Source of the DNA: Muricoccus roseus
GTDB taxonomy: Bacteria > Pseudomonadota > Alphaproteobacteria > Acetobacterales > Acetobacteraceae
Direction: 5' to 3'
NCBI RefSeq assembly: GCF_900141905.1
Contig: NZ_FQZF01000032.1
Coordinates: 1-62,397 of the forward strand
DNA: 62,397 nt
Of this stretch, positions 25,857-34,234 are shown in pieces. Position numbers and translations under genes: made by a program. Numbering within the stretch: position 1 is the stretch's first letter; each line of letters opens with the position of its first letter. The notes below the pieces were generated by a model, which searched no databases, was not told the DNA's origin, and saw only the letters and a list, made by a program, of their open reading frames with translations.

Positions 25857-26582
25857 ATGGTCAGGATTTGGGGTTGGATGGACCGGAGCAGACTGAGGCT
25901 CGCCGACAGTGTCTACGAGCGCGTCAAGGAGATGATCCTGGATGGGCGGTTCGGGACGGAGACGTGGATTCCCATCGACATCCTGGTCTCGGAACTGGCG
26001 GTCAGCCGCCAGCCCGTGATGGACACGATGCGGCGGCTCTCGCTTGAGGGCTTCGTCTCGATCGTGCCCCAGGTCGGTTGCCGCCCGCGGCCCTACGCGG
26101 CCGAGGACGTCCAGGATTTCTTCGTTCTCTTCGCGGAAGGCGAGGCGCAGGTGGCGCAGATCGCGGCGCAGCGCGCCGACGCCAGGGACCTGATCGAGTT
26201 GCGGCTTATCTCGCAGGAGATCGGCGCGTTGCGGAAGGCCCGCCTGGGCGATGCGGAGCGCGGCCGCCTCTACCGCGACCTGAACCGCCGGTTCCACCGC
26301 AGCATCCGCCACGCCTCGAAGTCGCCCGTCGCCGCGGAAATCGTGGAGGGCATGGGGGACCGGAGCGACTTCTTCGTTGCCCAATCCGGCCGCTTCATCT
26401 TCGCTACCCGGCTGAAGACGGCACATGACGAGCACGAGGCCCTGATCGCGGCCATCGCCGACCGCCTTCCAATGCGCGCCGCCGAGGTGGCGCGGGCCCA
26501 TATCCTAGCAATCGGGGAGCGTCTGCGCAGAGTGCCCGCCCCTGCCGGTGTGGGCGGCACGAAAGAGGCGCCGGGGACGTAG
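25857..26582 (+). CDS. GntR-family transcriptional regulator (FCD type)
   Basis: 241 residues (a start at 25878 would remove seven). Winged-helix part at residues 15-75 (LADSVYERVKEMILDG, then LAVSRQPVMDTMRRLSLEGF) and an FCD-like helical domain with D-L-N-R-R-F-H-R-S-I and D-E-H-E-A-L-I-A-A-I, whose Asp and His residues would bind a metal. It is 54 bp behind a TctC gene. It is a good candidate for the protein that recognises the 18-bp motif at the Liv, SDR/flavoprotein and NIPSNAP promoters, but that is inference. Confidence 0.88.
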   Translation: MVRIWGWMDRSRLRLADSVYERVKEMILDGRFGTETWIPIDILVSELAVSRQPVMDTMRRLSLEGFVSIVPQVGCRPRPYAAEDVQDFFVLFAEGEAQVAQIAAQRADARDLIELRLISQEIGALRKARLGDAERGRLYRDLNRRFHRSIRHASKSPVAAEIVEGMGDRSDFFVAQSGRFIFATRLKTAHDEHEALIAAIADRLPMRAAEVARAHILAIGERLRRVPAPAGVGGTKEAPGT

Positions 26583-26600
26583 GATCCCCCGGCGCCTCGC
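26565..26600 (+). terminator. Terminator overlapping the end of the GntR gene
   Basis: A perfect 12-bp stem, GAGGCGCCGGGG (26565-26576) with CCCCGGCGCCTC (26587-26598), begins inside the last codons of the regulator. No T-run follows, so it may be a Rho-assisted or bidirectional stop, also serving the leftward porin remnant. Confidence 0.6.
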
Positions 26601-26614
26601 GCCAACACCCTGCG

Positions 26615-26702
26615 TTAAAAGCGGTACCCCAGGCCCGCCGTCACGGCGAAGATCTGGCCGTGCTCGCGGGCGAAGGTGGTCTCACCCTTCAGCAGTGTGG
26701 TG
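26615..26702 (-). pseudogene. C-terminal remnant of an outer-membrane porin
   Basis: Read leftward, the last 28 codons give H-G-Q-I-F-A-V-T-A-G-L-G-Y-R-F then stop. The alternating pattern and final phenylalanine are the standard last beta-strand and BAM signal of outer-membrane beta-barrels. The rest of the gene has been lost at the junction with the IS110 remnant at about 26703. Confidence 0.6.
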
Positions 26703-26703
26703 A

Positions 26704-27285
26704 AGTGAGCAGCTCGACAAGGTCCGTGGCACAATGGCGCTGGTCCGGCATCTGGCCTCCCTACGCCCAGGGCCATTTACCACGACCACTGCCTCGGCAA
26801 AGGTCGGACTACGCGCCAATGCCCGACGTTGGCTCGACCTCGATGCCGAACTCCGGTCGCACGACACCCATCTTCACCGCCTCGCGGAGGGGTGCGCACC
26901 AGAGATGGTCGCAGCGCACGGTATGGGCGCTGTGACCGCAGCGGAGATGCTCGTCCTAGTTAGCGACAACCCGGAGCGGATCCGCTCCGAGGCCGCCTTC
27001 GCCAAGCTCTGCGGCGCCTGCCCGATCCCGGCCTCAAGCGGCAAGACCAGCCGGCATCGCCTCAACCGCGGCGGGCACCGCCAGGCCGATGCCGCCCTCC
27101 ACCGTGTCGTGGTCGTGTGTATGCGCACCCACCAACCCACTCTCGGCTATTTCCAGCGCCGCACCGCCGAAGGAAAGAGCAAGCGAGAGATCATCCGCTG
27201 CCTCAAGCGCTTCGTCGCACGTGAGATCTTCGGCTATCTCTGCCGTACGCCCAAAGCCGCCAACCCAGACCAAGTTCTCGCTTGA
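26704..27285 (+). pseudogene. IS110-family transposase, C-terminal half only
   Basis: About 190 residues, in frame from just after a stop at 26701-26703. It carries the transposase_20 (helix-hairpin-helix) domain typical of IS110: E-A-A-F-A-K-L-C-G-A-C-P-I-P-A-S-S-G-K-T, then HRLNRGGHRQADAALHRVVV and KREIIRCLKRFVAREIF. The serine in P-A-S-S-G is part of the IS110 active site, but the N-terminal DEDD RuvC-like domain is missing. It cannot transpose on its own. Ends at 27285, followed by an 80-bp non-coding joint. Confidence 0.85.
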
Positions 27286-27368
27286 CCTCTATAGGAGCAT
27301 CAGTGCCGTTGACGATGCCCTCATCAGTCCCGGTGCTGCGACGAGCACGCGAACCTACAGTATCGCTG

Positions 27369-28463
27369 TCAGCCTGATGGACGTGGCATCGCGGATGCCG
27401 ATGCCGATGCCGATGGCTGCGGCGTCGGAGTATCCTGCCCTGTCCCGGAGCAAGCCCTGCCGGCCGGCGCAAAGGCCCATTCCAGCAGCGAGAGTGCGGC
27501 GAGTCCGAAGGCGGCGCCGCCGATGGTGAGGAGGAGGCGGGTTGTCGCCGTCTCCAACGGATGCGTGCCCAGCGTCGCGCCCGAGACGATCACCGCCAGG
27601 ACCGAGAGGCCGAGCTGGTAGGTGTTGGCTGAGCGGGGGCCGGCCACCATCCGCTCGGTGAACCACAGAGCCGCCAGTAGCACGAGCAGCAGCAGAACCG
27701 GGAACTGGGCCTGCAGGGTGAAGAGCACAAGGACCACGATGCCCACCAAGCCGCCCTGCACGGTAGAGAGGATGCGCTCCCGCCCTTGCGTCCGCTGCGC
27801 GTCCCGCGTGGGATAGCCGAGCACGAGGGCGACGATGATCATGAAGATCAGCCCGGACACGGGCGCCCCCGCCAGGAAGGCGAGCAGCACCGGGGCCAGC
27901 ACCGCGAGGCGCAACAGGGCATGCAGGCCGGGCCGTTCCAGCGCGGGTGGCGGTGGAGGCGGGATGGGCGCCGCATCGCGCCGCGGAGGTAGGAGCAGGT
28001 TGAGCAGCGGGATCAGAAGCGCCGAGACGACCGCCGTAACGGTGAAGGCATCCCGCATCGCCTCCGCCCCTGCACGGGAGTTGCCGAACAGCACGCCAAT
28101 CATGCTGGTGAAGACGAGGACCATGACGCCGAGCTGGTTGCCGGTCCGCAGCAGTAGGTAGAGGGCGCCGTAGCATACGGCCAGCAAGGCGACGAACTGC
28201 ACGGCGGGCATGCCCTGAGTGAGCACGCATAGGCCAAAGATCGTCCAGATCAGCACGGCGAGGATCGCGGCGGTCATGATGCTGGAAACCGGGCGATAGG
28301 GGCCGCGCTGGCCGCAAAAGAGGCTGACCAGCATGGAGGGCAGGATCATGCCGGGGTTGAGGGCAAGCGGCTCGATCAGCGCGAGACCCGCCGTGACGCC
28401 GATCGCGCAGCGCAGGCTGAAAAACGGATCGTCGCTGCGCGACGGGCGCGGGAGCGCTGCCAT
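27369..28463 (-). CDS. DUF2955-like membrane protein (FUSC-related efflux component)
   Basis: 364 residues, highly hydrophobic, with about ten predicted membrane segments in two sets (residues 20-140 and 185-335) separated by a proline-rich linker with six consecutive prolines. It resembles DUF2955 proteins, which pair with an HlyD-type periplasmic adaptor in small-molecule or aromatic-acid efflux. It lies 9 bp behind such an HlyD gene. The C-terminal tail is low complexity: a GATGCC hexamer repeat at 27394-27417 encodes S-A-S-A-S-A-S-A, next to the IS110 scar, so the natural C-terminus may have been altered. Confidence 0.7.
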   Translation of the reverse strand: MAALPRPSRSDDPFFSLRCAIGVTAGLALIEPLALNPGMILPSMLVSLFCGQRGPYRPVSSIMTAAILAVLIWTIFGLCVLTQGMPAVQFVALLAVCYGALYLLLRTGNQLGVMVLVFTSMIGVLFGNSRAGAEAMRDAFTVTAVVSALLIPLLNLLLPPRRDAAPIPPPPPPALERPGLHALLRLAVLAPVLLAFLAGAPVSGLIFMIIVALVLGYPTRDAQRTQGRERILSTVQGGLVGIVVLVLFTLQAQFPVLLLLVLLAALWFTERMVAGPRSANTYQLGLSVLAVIVSGATLGTHPLETATTRLLLTIGGAAFGLAALSLLEWAFAPAGRACSGTGQDTPTPQPSASASASAMPRPSG

Positions 28464-28472
28464 CTCTCGCCC

Positions 28473-29630
28473 TCAGTAGAGATAGGATAGGGCGGTGCTG
28501 CCGCGCATCAGGCCCCGAGCAATGAGCCAGAGCACGCCGGAGTTCTCTCCCGCCGCGTCCACCACCACGGAAACCTTGGCGCCGATCCGCACCTTGGGCG
28601 GCGGCTCCTCGCTCGGGGGTAGCTCGATCCTGACGGGGATTCGCCTTGCCGGCTCGAACCAACGGGTGCTGGTGTCGGGCTGGGCCAGACCCCCGGCACT
28701 GCGCCGCCCGGCATCGATACCCCAGGCAATGCTGCCCACCCGTCCCACGTAGATGCGGCCCGGTGCCACGTCGAAGGCGATCTCCACGGGATCGCCGGGA
28801 TCGATGTTGCGCAACTGGTTCTCGCGGAAATCGGCGACGATCCAGCCGCCGCGGGAGTCAATCATCGTCAGGGCGGGCTGGCCCGCCGTGGCGTACTGGC
28901 CGGTGGTGAGGGCAAGGTTGGTCACCACCCCGTCCGTTGCAGCAGTCACCGTGGTGTTGATCAGGTCGGTACGGGCGCGCTGCAGCCGCGCGGTCGCGGC
29001 GACGACCTGCGGGTTGTCGGCACTGGCTGATCCCAGCTGCCGTGCCGCTTGGTCGCGCTGCGCCTCGGCCGCCCGCAACTGGGCCTCGGCGGTGCGCAGG
29101 GCGCCCTGCGCATCGTCACCGCGCGCACGGGCATAGACACCGCGTTCCACCAGCTGGAGCGTGCGGGAGGCGGTGGCGCGGACGTTCTGCAGGTTGGCCT
29201 GAGCCTGGGCCACCCCCGCCTCGGCCGCCGCGATGCCGGCGGTGCCGGCGCTGGTGGATTGCAGCGTCTGGGCCAGCTCCGCCTCGGCTTGGCGTACAGC
29301 GAGCTCGAACAGGGTGGGATCGAGGCGGAACAGGGGCGCGCCCGCCTCGACCCGGCTGTTGTCTTCCACCAGAACCTCGGTCACTGGACCGGAAACGCGG
29401 GGTGCCACCTGGGCGACGTAGCCGGCGACCGCGCCCGTGCCGGAATAGGGTGTCCAGCGGTCGGAAGCAGCGTACCAGACGACCAGGAGAGCGAGCAGGG
29501 CGAAAACCCCGATCGCCGCAGACCGGGCTGCGCTTCGCCCCGCCGGCCCGGGGAATGACCTCGTTTCTTCAATCCGGGCCGGGGCCGGTTGTTCCACGCC
29601 CTGTTCCGCCATGTCCCTCACTCTCGTCAT
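28473..29630 (-). CDS. HlyD-family efflux periplasmic adaptor
   Basis: About 385 residues from the ATG at 29630 (GGGGGA site 5 bp upstream); ATG at 29612 is an alternative. One N-terminal membrane helix (about residues 30-50), a lipoyl-like half-motif VAQVAPRVSGPVTEVLVEDN, an alanine/glutamine-rich coiled coil (about 100-215), and the return barrel VTAATDGVVTNLALTTGQYA. It links an inner-membrane pump to the outer membrane. Its partner is the DUF2955-like protein directly downstream. Confidence 0.88.
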   Translation of the reverse strand: MTRVRDMAEQGVEQPAPARIEETRSFPGPAGRSAARSAAIGVFALLALLVVWYAASDRWTPYSGTGAVAGYVAQVAPRVSGPVTEVLVEDNSRVEAGAPLFRLDPTLFELAVRQAEAELAQTLQSTSAGTAGIAAAEAGVAQAQANLQNVRATASRTLQLVERGVYARARGDDAQGALRTAEAQLRAAEAQRDQAARQLGSASADNPQVVAATARLQRARTDLINTTVTAATDGVVTNLALTTGQYATAGQPALTMIDSRGGWIVADFRENQLRNIDPGDPVEIAFDVAPGRIYVGRVGSIAWGIDAGRRSAGGLAQPDTSTRWFEPARRIPVRIELPPSEEPPPKVRIGAKVSVVVDAAGENSGVLWLIARGLMRGSTALSYLY

Positions 29631-29909
29631 AAAGTCCCCCATCAAGCCGGGGCCGGGCCCGGGGTTTCCGGTCGAGCGTCCGGCAGGACTGGCCGGCGAG
29701 CGCCGGTGGCGGCAGAAAGCCATTGTGAGCAACTGCGTTGCACGGAATAGGTGCGAAGGCACAGTGGGCTAGTGGCGGGTCCGGACTGCAGGCCGAGCGG
29801 CGGTAGCAGCTGCAAGGAGCGGAGAGGGCCTCGCTGGTGGCCGTCCTGGGTTGTCGGGCCACCGCACAGGATGGCCTCTCCCCAACATGACCTCGCTGAG
29901 TGGGCGCCG
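29631..29909. other. Gap without a recognisable gene
   Basis: Between the two HlyD-type genes (279 bp) I see no convincing coding frame, repeat or RNA gene. It should hold the promoter of the leftward HlyD/DUF2955 pair, but no clear hexamers stand out. Confidence 0.5.
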
Positions 29910-30830
29910 TCAGAGGTGATCACGGATCCAGGCCATGACGCGGCCACTCCAGTCCGTCGGGCTGGCCGCCTCTTCGCCGACGGCGACGGAAGCGGTCATG
30001 CCGGCGACCAGCGTCAGCCCCGACGGCAATGCGCCGATCCGGATGCGCACGGGGATACGCTGGGCCAACCGGACCCAGGTGAAGATCGGGTTCACCGTCG
30101 GCAGGCCGCGGCTGTTGACCGCGTCGTTGCTGTCGCTGATGCCGCGTCCGATGCTCTCCACCTCTCCCGAAAGGACCGCCTCGTGGCTCATCAGGCGTAT
30201 GCGCGCCTGATCTCCGGGATGAATGCCGGAGATCTTCGTTTCCTCGAAGTACCCGTCCACCCAGAAGGAATCGGCGTCGACGATGGCGACCTGCGCCGCG
30301 CCGGCATTGACGTAGCTGCCGGGACGCAGCCGCAGATGGGTGACGAAGCCGTTGACGGGCGAGGTGACTGTGGAGCGCGTGAGGTTCAGTTGCGCGACGC
30401 TGAATGAAACTCGGGCACTCGCCAGCGTCGCTTCCGCGACGTTGAGGGTGGTGCTGGCCCGCTCGCGCGCCTCTTCGGAGGCGTAGCTGCGTAGCTGTTG
30501 CTGCCGACGAGCCTCGGAGCGGGCCAGCTCCATCTGGCTCTGTGCGCCATCGAGTGCCGCCCGGGCCTGCTGCAGGGCTAAAGCGAAACGGGACGGGTCG
30601 ACCTGGAACAGGACATCGCCCTTCCGGACCGGCTGGTTGTCGGTCACCTGCACGTCCAGCACCGTGCCGGCGACCTCGGACGCGACGTTGACGACCTGCG
30701 CCTGCACGCGGCCGTCCCGTGTCCAGGGCGACAGCATGTAGGTGCGCCACAGCGCCGTCGCGGCGACGACGGCCAGGGCCACCATGGCGAGGGTGACGAG
30801 CACACGGAGGGTGGAACCGACGAAACGCAT
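29910..30830 (-). CDS. HlyD-family periplasmic adaptor, AaeA-like
   Basis: 306 residues, the AaeA length. A single N-terminal membrane helix (residues 8-28), then W-T-R-D-G-R-V-Q-A and VNVASEVAGTVLDVQVTDNQ, a short coiled coil (about 85-150) and TSPVNGFVTHLRLRPGSYV. Follows the DUF1656 gene by 7 bp. With the FUSC protein it should form an exporter for hydroxylated aromatic carboxylic acids, which fits the aromatic degradation genes upstream in the window. Confidence 0.9.
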   Translation of the reverse strand: MRFVGSTLRVLVTLAMVALAVVAATALWRTYMLSPWTRDGRVQAQVVNVASEVAGTVLDVQVTDNQPVRKGDVLFQVDPSRFALALQQARAALDGAQSQMELARSEARRQQQLRSYASEEARERASTTLNVAEATLASARVSFSVAQLNLTRSTVTSPVNGFVTHLRLRPGSYVNAGAAQVAIVDADSFWVDGYFEETKISGIHPGDQARIRLMSHEAVLSGEVESIGRGISDSNDAVNSRGLPTVNPIFTWVRLAQRIPVRIRIGALPSGLTLVAGMTASVAVGEEAASPTDWSGRVMAWIRDHL

Positions 30831-30837
30831 GGCAGTC

Positions 30838-31032
30838 CTATCGCAGCAGCACGAGCAGGGAGACGATGGAGACGAAGAGGGCCACCTCGAACAGCGCGGG
30901 ATGCCACAGCCGGTGCAGCAGGCCGGCGCGGCCGAGGAGGAGGCGGCAGATCAGGAAGAGGGCCCCGGCCAGCAGGCCGTCGAGCACGATCGGCGGCAGG
31001 TAGACGTCGCCGAGATTTAGTTCATGGAGCAT
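30838..31032 (-). CDS. DUF1656 small membrane protein, AaeX-like
   Basis: 64 residues from the ATG at 31032, which overlaps the FUSC stop (TGATG; a GTG three bases earlier is possible). It reads H-E-L-N-L-G-D-V-Y-L-P-P at the N-terminus, then two hydrophobic segments, the standard AaeX layout. Third gene of the MarR-FUSC-DUF1656-HlyD set. Confidence 0.88.
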   Translation of the reverse strand: MLHELNLGDVYLPPIVLDGLLAGALFLICRLLLGRAGLLHRLWHPALFEVALFVSIVSLLVLLR

Positions 31033-33107
31033 CACGCGGCCTCGGGCCGAGAGGCGGCCCAGAATTCGCCACGCGCGAGGAAATCGGCGTGGCTGTCGGT
31101 CAGGGCGGCCATCTCGTTCAGCAGGGCCGCGGCCTCCAGGGTGGCGTAAGAGGCATCGGCCGGCCCGGCGAGGCGGTGCGCCGCGGCCCTGGCGGCGCCG
31201 GCCGCCGCATGGGGAGCCACGATGACCTGCCGGAAGGCGCTAATGGCCTGCTGCACCACGGGCCGGGCCTCGGCCGGCAGGGCCGGGCCGTCCAGCAATC
31301 GGCGGACGCGGATCATGGTGCGCCCCAGCAGGATGACATCGCCGCCATCCACGAGGGCGGCGGCGCTGCGGGCCGGGGCGATGGCGGCCAGGCGCTGCGA
31401 CAGGCGGACCAGCTTCTGGTACTGCAGGTGCTCCCAGCGGAGCCAGCCCGGCAGCCGGCCGCGGCTGAGGTCGCGCACGCTCCGCCGCAGGGAGCGTTGC
31501 AGCACCCGCGCTTCGGCCGGTGGGTTGGCCGGCAGCAGCACGAAGAAGGAGAGCACGCTGCAGGCCCCGCCCAGGAGGTAGGCGACGGCGCCGTCGAGCC
31601 CGCCCGCCAGATTGTAGTTCATCGGGTTCGTCGGGCTGACGGTGACGACAAAGAACATGACGAAGGAGGTCGCCGGACCGATCATTCCGGGGCGCTGCAT
31701 GACGAGGAGCCCCGCGGCGATCACCGGCAACATGGTGAGCAGCAGCAGCGGGAAGCCCGTCATGAGCGGCAGCACGCCATAAGTCACCGCAAGCCCCACC
31801 GCCGTCGCCACCAGCATGCCCTTGAAGAAGCCGATGCTGGCCGCCGCCGCGCTGTCGAGCGTGCCCATGAGGGCGCAGATCGGGCCGAGCAGCGCCAGCA
31901 TCGCACCCCCCGAGGACCAGCCGCTGACAATCCAGAAGGCACCGCCGAGAAAGACCGCGAGGGCCGCGCGGGTTCCGTTGCGCAGCGCCGTCACCGGGTT
32001 CACATAGGCCTTCAGCCGAAGGCTCTGGGCGCGGGGCACGTCGTCGTGCAACGCCACCAGGGTTGCGAGCGCCGCCGCGAACTGGCGGAGCAGCGCCTCG
32101 GCCCTCAGAAGAGCTGCCAGCGCATCGATGTCGCGGCAGGCCTCGGCAAGGCCGCGGAGATCCGCGCGGGCCACACGAATGTCGTCCCGCAGCGGCTCGA
32201 CCTTGTCCCTGTCCGGGAGCAGGGTGGCAATCCGGCCGACAAGGTCCTCCACCCGCTCACTGGCCGCGGTGACATCGGCGCGCGCGGACAGTTCCGGCCT
32301 CTGCAGCAGGGCCGCGGTTCGGCGGCCGCTGACGAGGAGGGCAAGAAGGGCGGCCCCCGCGAGGCGGATATCGGGGGCGTGCCGGCCGATGCCGGTATCC
32401 TCGAGGGCGGAGAACTCCACGGTCTGGTCGAGCGCCTCCACGGCCCGGACGACCTGGATGCCCTGGGCGAGCGTCTCCGCCGAGACCGCTCCCGCCAGGA
32501 TGTCCCGGATGAAGCGCGCCGTCGCCGCGGTGAGGCGTCCGACGCTGCCGATCAGCTCCGACCGGTCCCGGCCCATGTCGGTGACAAGGAAGACGAAGGC
32601 GGTGGAGAGCACCCCGATGCTGACGACGGCCACGCGGCCGCAGGCGAGGATCAGCACGTTGTCCGGATTAGCGAGGGCGGGGATGCCGACGATGGCGATG
32701 GTGTAGCCGGCCAACACGGCGCCGTAGGAGCGGAAGTAGCGCAGCAGCGAGGCGAGGAAGGTGCAGAGGCCGAGCCAGAGGGAGAAGGCGGCGATGAAGA
32801 GCCACGGCGCCTGGGCGAAGAGCGAGACGAGCAGGATGGCGACGACCCCGCCCACCGCGCTGCCCAGCAGCCGGTAGATGCTCTTGGAGAGGATCGCGCC
32901 GCGGGATGAGGCGGCGATGATCAGCACTGTCAGCCCGGCGGAGGACGGGCTCTCGAGCTCCAGCGCATAGGCCGTGTAGAGCGCAAGGCTGAAGGCCGTG
33001 AGGGTGCGGAGCACATGCTTCCAGCCCGGCGGGAGGCGGGGCCGGGCACGCCAGAGGCGTTGGGCGGGTGACGCCGGGGCCGCCAGGCCGGTCACGGCGC
33101 CGCTCAT
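31032..33107 (-). CDS. FUSC-family aromatic acid exporter, AaeB-like
   Basis: 691 residues with two hydrophobic blocks of about six helices (residues 30-180 and 350-500), each followed by a soluble domain, the FUSC/AaeB layout. The segment SAGLTVLIIAASSRGAILSK in block one matches the family. It is the inner-membrane pump of the AaeXAB-like set and overlaps both neighbours (ATGA with MarR, TGATG with DUF1656), so the whole set is translationally coupled. Confidence 0.9.
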   Translation of the reverse strand: MSGAVTGLAAPASPAQRLWRARPRLPPGWKHVLRTLTAFSLALYTAYALELESPSSAGLTVLIIAASSRGAILSKSIYRLLGSAVGGVVAILLVSLFAQAPWLFIAAFSLWLGLCTFLASLLRYFRSYGAVLAGYTIAIVGIPALANPDNVLILACGRVAVVSIGVLSTAFVFLVTDMGRDRSELIGSVGRLTAATARFIRDILAGAVSAETLAQGIQVVRAVEALDQTVEFSALEDTGIGRHAPDIRLAGAALLALLVSGRRTAALLQRPELSARADVTAASERVEDLVGRIATLLPDRDKVEPLRDDIRVARADLRGLAEACRDIDALAALLRAEALLRQFAAALATLVALHDDVPRAQSLRLKAYVNPVTALRNGTRAALAVFLGGAFWIVSGWSSGGAMLALLGPICALMGTLDSAAAASIGFFKGMLVATAVGLAVTYGVLPLMTGFPLLLLTMLPVIAAGLLVMQRPGMIGPATSFVMFFVVTVSPTNPMNYNLAGGLDGAVAYLLGGACSVLSFFVLLPANPPAEARVLQRSLRRSVRDLSRGRLPGWLRWEHLQYQKLVRLSQRLAAIAPARSAAALVDGGDVILLGRTMIRVRRLLDGPALPAEARPVVQQAISAFRQVIVAPHAAAGAARAAAHRLAGPADASYATLEAAALLNEMAALTDSHADFLARGEFWAASRPEAA

Positions 33108-33568
33108 GATGCCGCCCGGTCGCTCTCGAGGAGGGCCTTGATCCGCTCCTCGAACAGGCGAAGCACGCGCGTGGCCGTGTCCAGCTCCTCGGCCGGGATG
33201 CCCTTCAGCAGCTTCTCCCGCAGGCGCGCGAGAGTCTCCTCCAGCCGGTCGGCCAGACGCTGCCCTTTCGGCAGGAGATGGATGACCTTGCTCCGTCGGT
33301 CACCCGGGACGTCGCGGCGGACGAGCAGGGCGGCCGCCTCGCCCTGATCGAGCAGGCGGACCATCGCGGCGGGGTCGATCCCGACCTCCGTCGCCAGCGT
33401 CTTCTGCTGCACCCCTGGACCGAGACGTGAGGCGAACAGCAGCACCGAGGCCAGCGAGATTGACAGGCCCGTGCCTTCAATGGCCGCGCTGGCTGCCTGG
33501 TGCCACGCACGTCGGGCTGGCTGGATGGCGTTGGTGAAAATGTAGAGGGATGAACTCCGAGCTCTCAT
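33104..33568 (-). CDS. MarR-family transcriptional regulator
   Basis: About 154 residues from the ATG at 33568 (an upstream ATG at 33610 is possible). The winged helix is seen in KTLATEVGIDPAAMVRLLDQ, then G-E-A-A-A-L-L-V-R-R and the wing D-V-P-G-D-R-R-S-K-V-I-H-L, typical for MarR. It is first in the exporter operon and coupled to the FUSC gene, so it is very likely its local, phenolic-acid-responsive repressor. Confidence 0.88.
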   Translation of the reverse strand: MRARSSSLYIFTNAIQPARRAWHQAASAAIEGTGLSISLASVLLFASRLGPGVQQKTLATEVGIDPAAMVRLLDQGEAAALLVRRDVPGDRRSKVIHLLPKGQRLADRLEETLARLREKLLKGIPAEELDTATRVLRLFEERIKALLESDRAAS

Positions 33569-33657
33569 CGAGGGCTTCCATCGACTGCGAAGGGCCCCAA
33601 GCGCCGACATCTCGGATGGGCGTACTGCGACAGGGCACCCGTTCTATGCGCGATCAA

Positions 33658-33745
33658 TCGTTGAGATGTCAACGTCTGGCCTGCGCTGCCCCTGGCCGTT
33701 GGCAAGCAGCCTGGGCCATTCTGCCGGGGTGATGAAGACGCTGCG
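33658..33745 (-). pseudogene. Possible fragment of a DUF2958-like gene
   Basis: Read leftward, F-I-T-P-A-E-W-P-R-L-L-A-N-G-Q resembles the start of plasmid DUF2958-type proteins, after which the frame is lost in unrelated residues. No start codon or further domain is visible. It marks the edge between the chromosomal-type efflux genes and the plasmid backbone. The match is short and from memory of the family. Confidence 0.3.
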
Positions 33746-33782
33746 GGTAGGGACGCCGGACTGGGTGACGCTGCCGGAAGAT

Positions 33783-33820
33783 TGCTGCCGCATGGGCACC
33801 GCAGCGCCCATGCGGCAGCA
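33783..33820. terminator. Perfect 15-bp inverted repeat, likely bidirectional terminator
   Basis: TGCTGCCGCATGGGC (33783-33797) pairs exactly with GCCCATGCGGCAGCA (33806-33820) around an 8-base loop, just downstream of the leftward small gene at 33827. No T-run follows in either direction, so a protein-binding palindrome is the other option. Confidence 0.5.
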
Positions 33821-33826
33821 CAGCAA

Positions 33827-34102
33827 TCAGGAGCTCTGTAGAGATCGACGGCGGGCCTGCAGGGCCGTCCAGAACGAGACCTGTGCCACCAAGCCTGCCG
33901 CGGTCAGGACCACGGCCGCGGCCAGGGCTAGATTTCCCCCAAGGCCCACGAGCGACGTGCAAGCCGCGCCCACGGCCATCTGGAAGCGCAGCTGGCGCTG
34001 GGCGGCGGCATATCCCTTGCTGACCGCCATGAGCAGCTCCGCGAGTTTGGCCGCGCCGAGCGCCTCAAGATTCGCAGCGTTCAGTGTCTTGCTCTGGGCC
34101 AT
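33827..34102 (-). CDS. Small protein with DUF6880-like N-terminus and a membrane tail
   Basis: 91 residues. The first 40 (K-T-L-N-A-A-N-L-E-A-L-G-A-A-K-L-A-E-L-L) resemble the start of DUF6880-type proteins, which are normally several hundred residues long. The rest is different: a hydrophobic stretch (about residues 55-75) and a basic end R-R-R. It may be a fusion left by recombination or a true small membrane protein. The 130 bp upstream contain TTATCCCCC and TGTGGATCA, weak DnaA-box-like words. Confidence 0.45.
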   Translation of the reverse strand: MAQSKTLNAANLEALGAAKLAELLMAVSKGYAAAQRQLRFQMAVGAACTSLVGLGGNLALAAAVVLTAAGLVAQVSFWTALQARRRSLQSS

Positions 34103-34234
34103 GCTGTGCTTTTGGTTCGGTCAGGGAGCGTCTTCAACGGCCGTCTCGTCAGAGGTCCGGCATACGGGCGTACACACAGACTTATCCCCCGCATCTGTGG
34201 ATCAACGGTCGTCGCGAGCGATCAGGGAGAAAGT

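Noticed and set aside
27394-27417. GATGCC hexamer repeat as a phase-variation tract
   Set aside because: Only about four units, and since six bases are two codons a slip would not change the frame; it only alters the Ser-Ala tail length.
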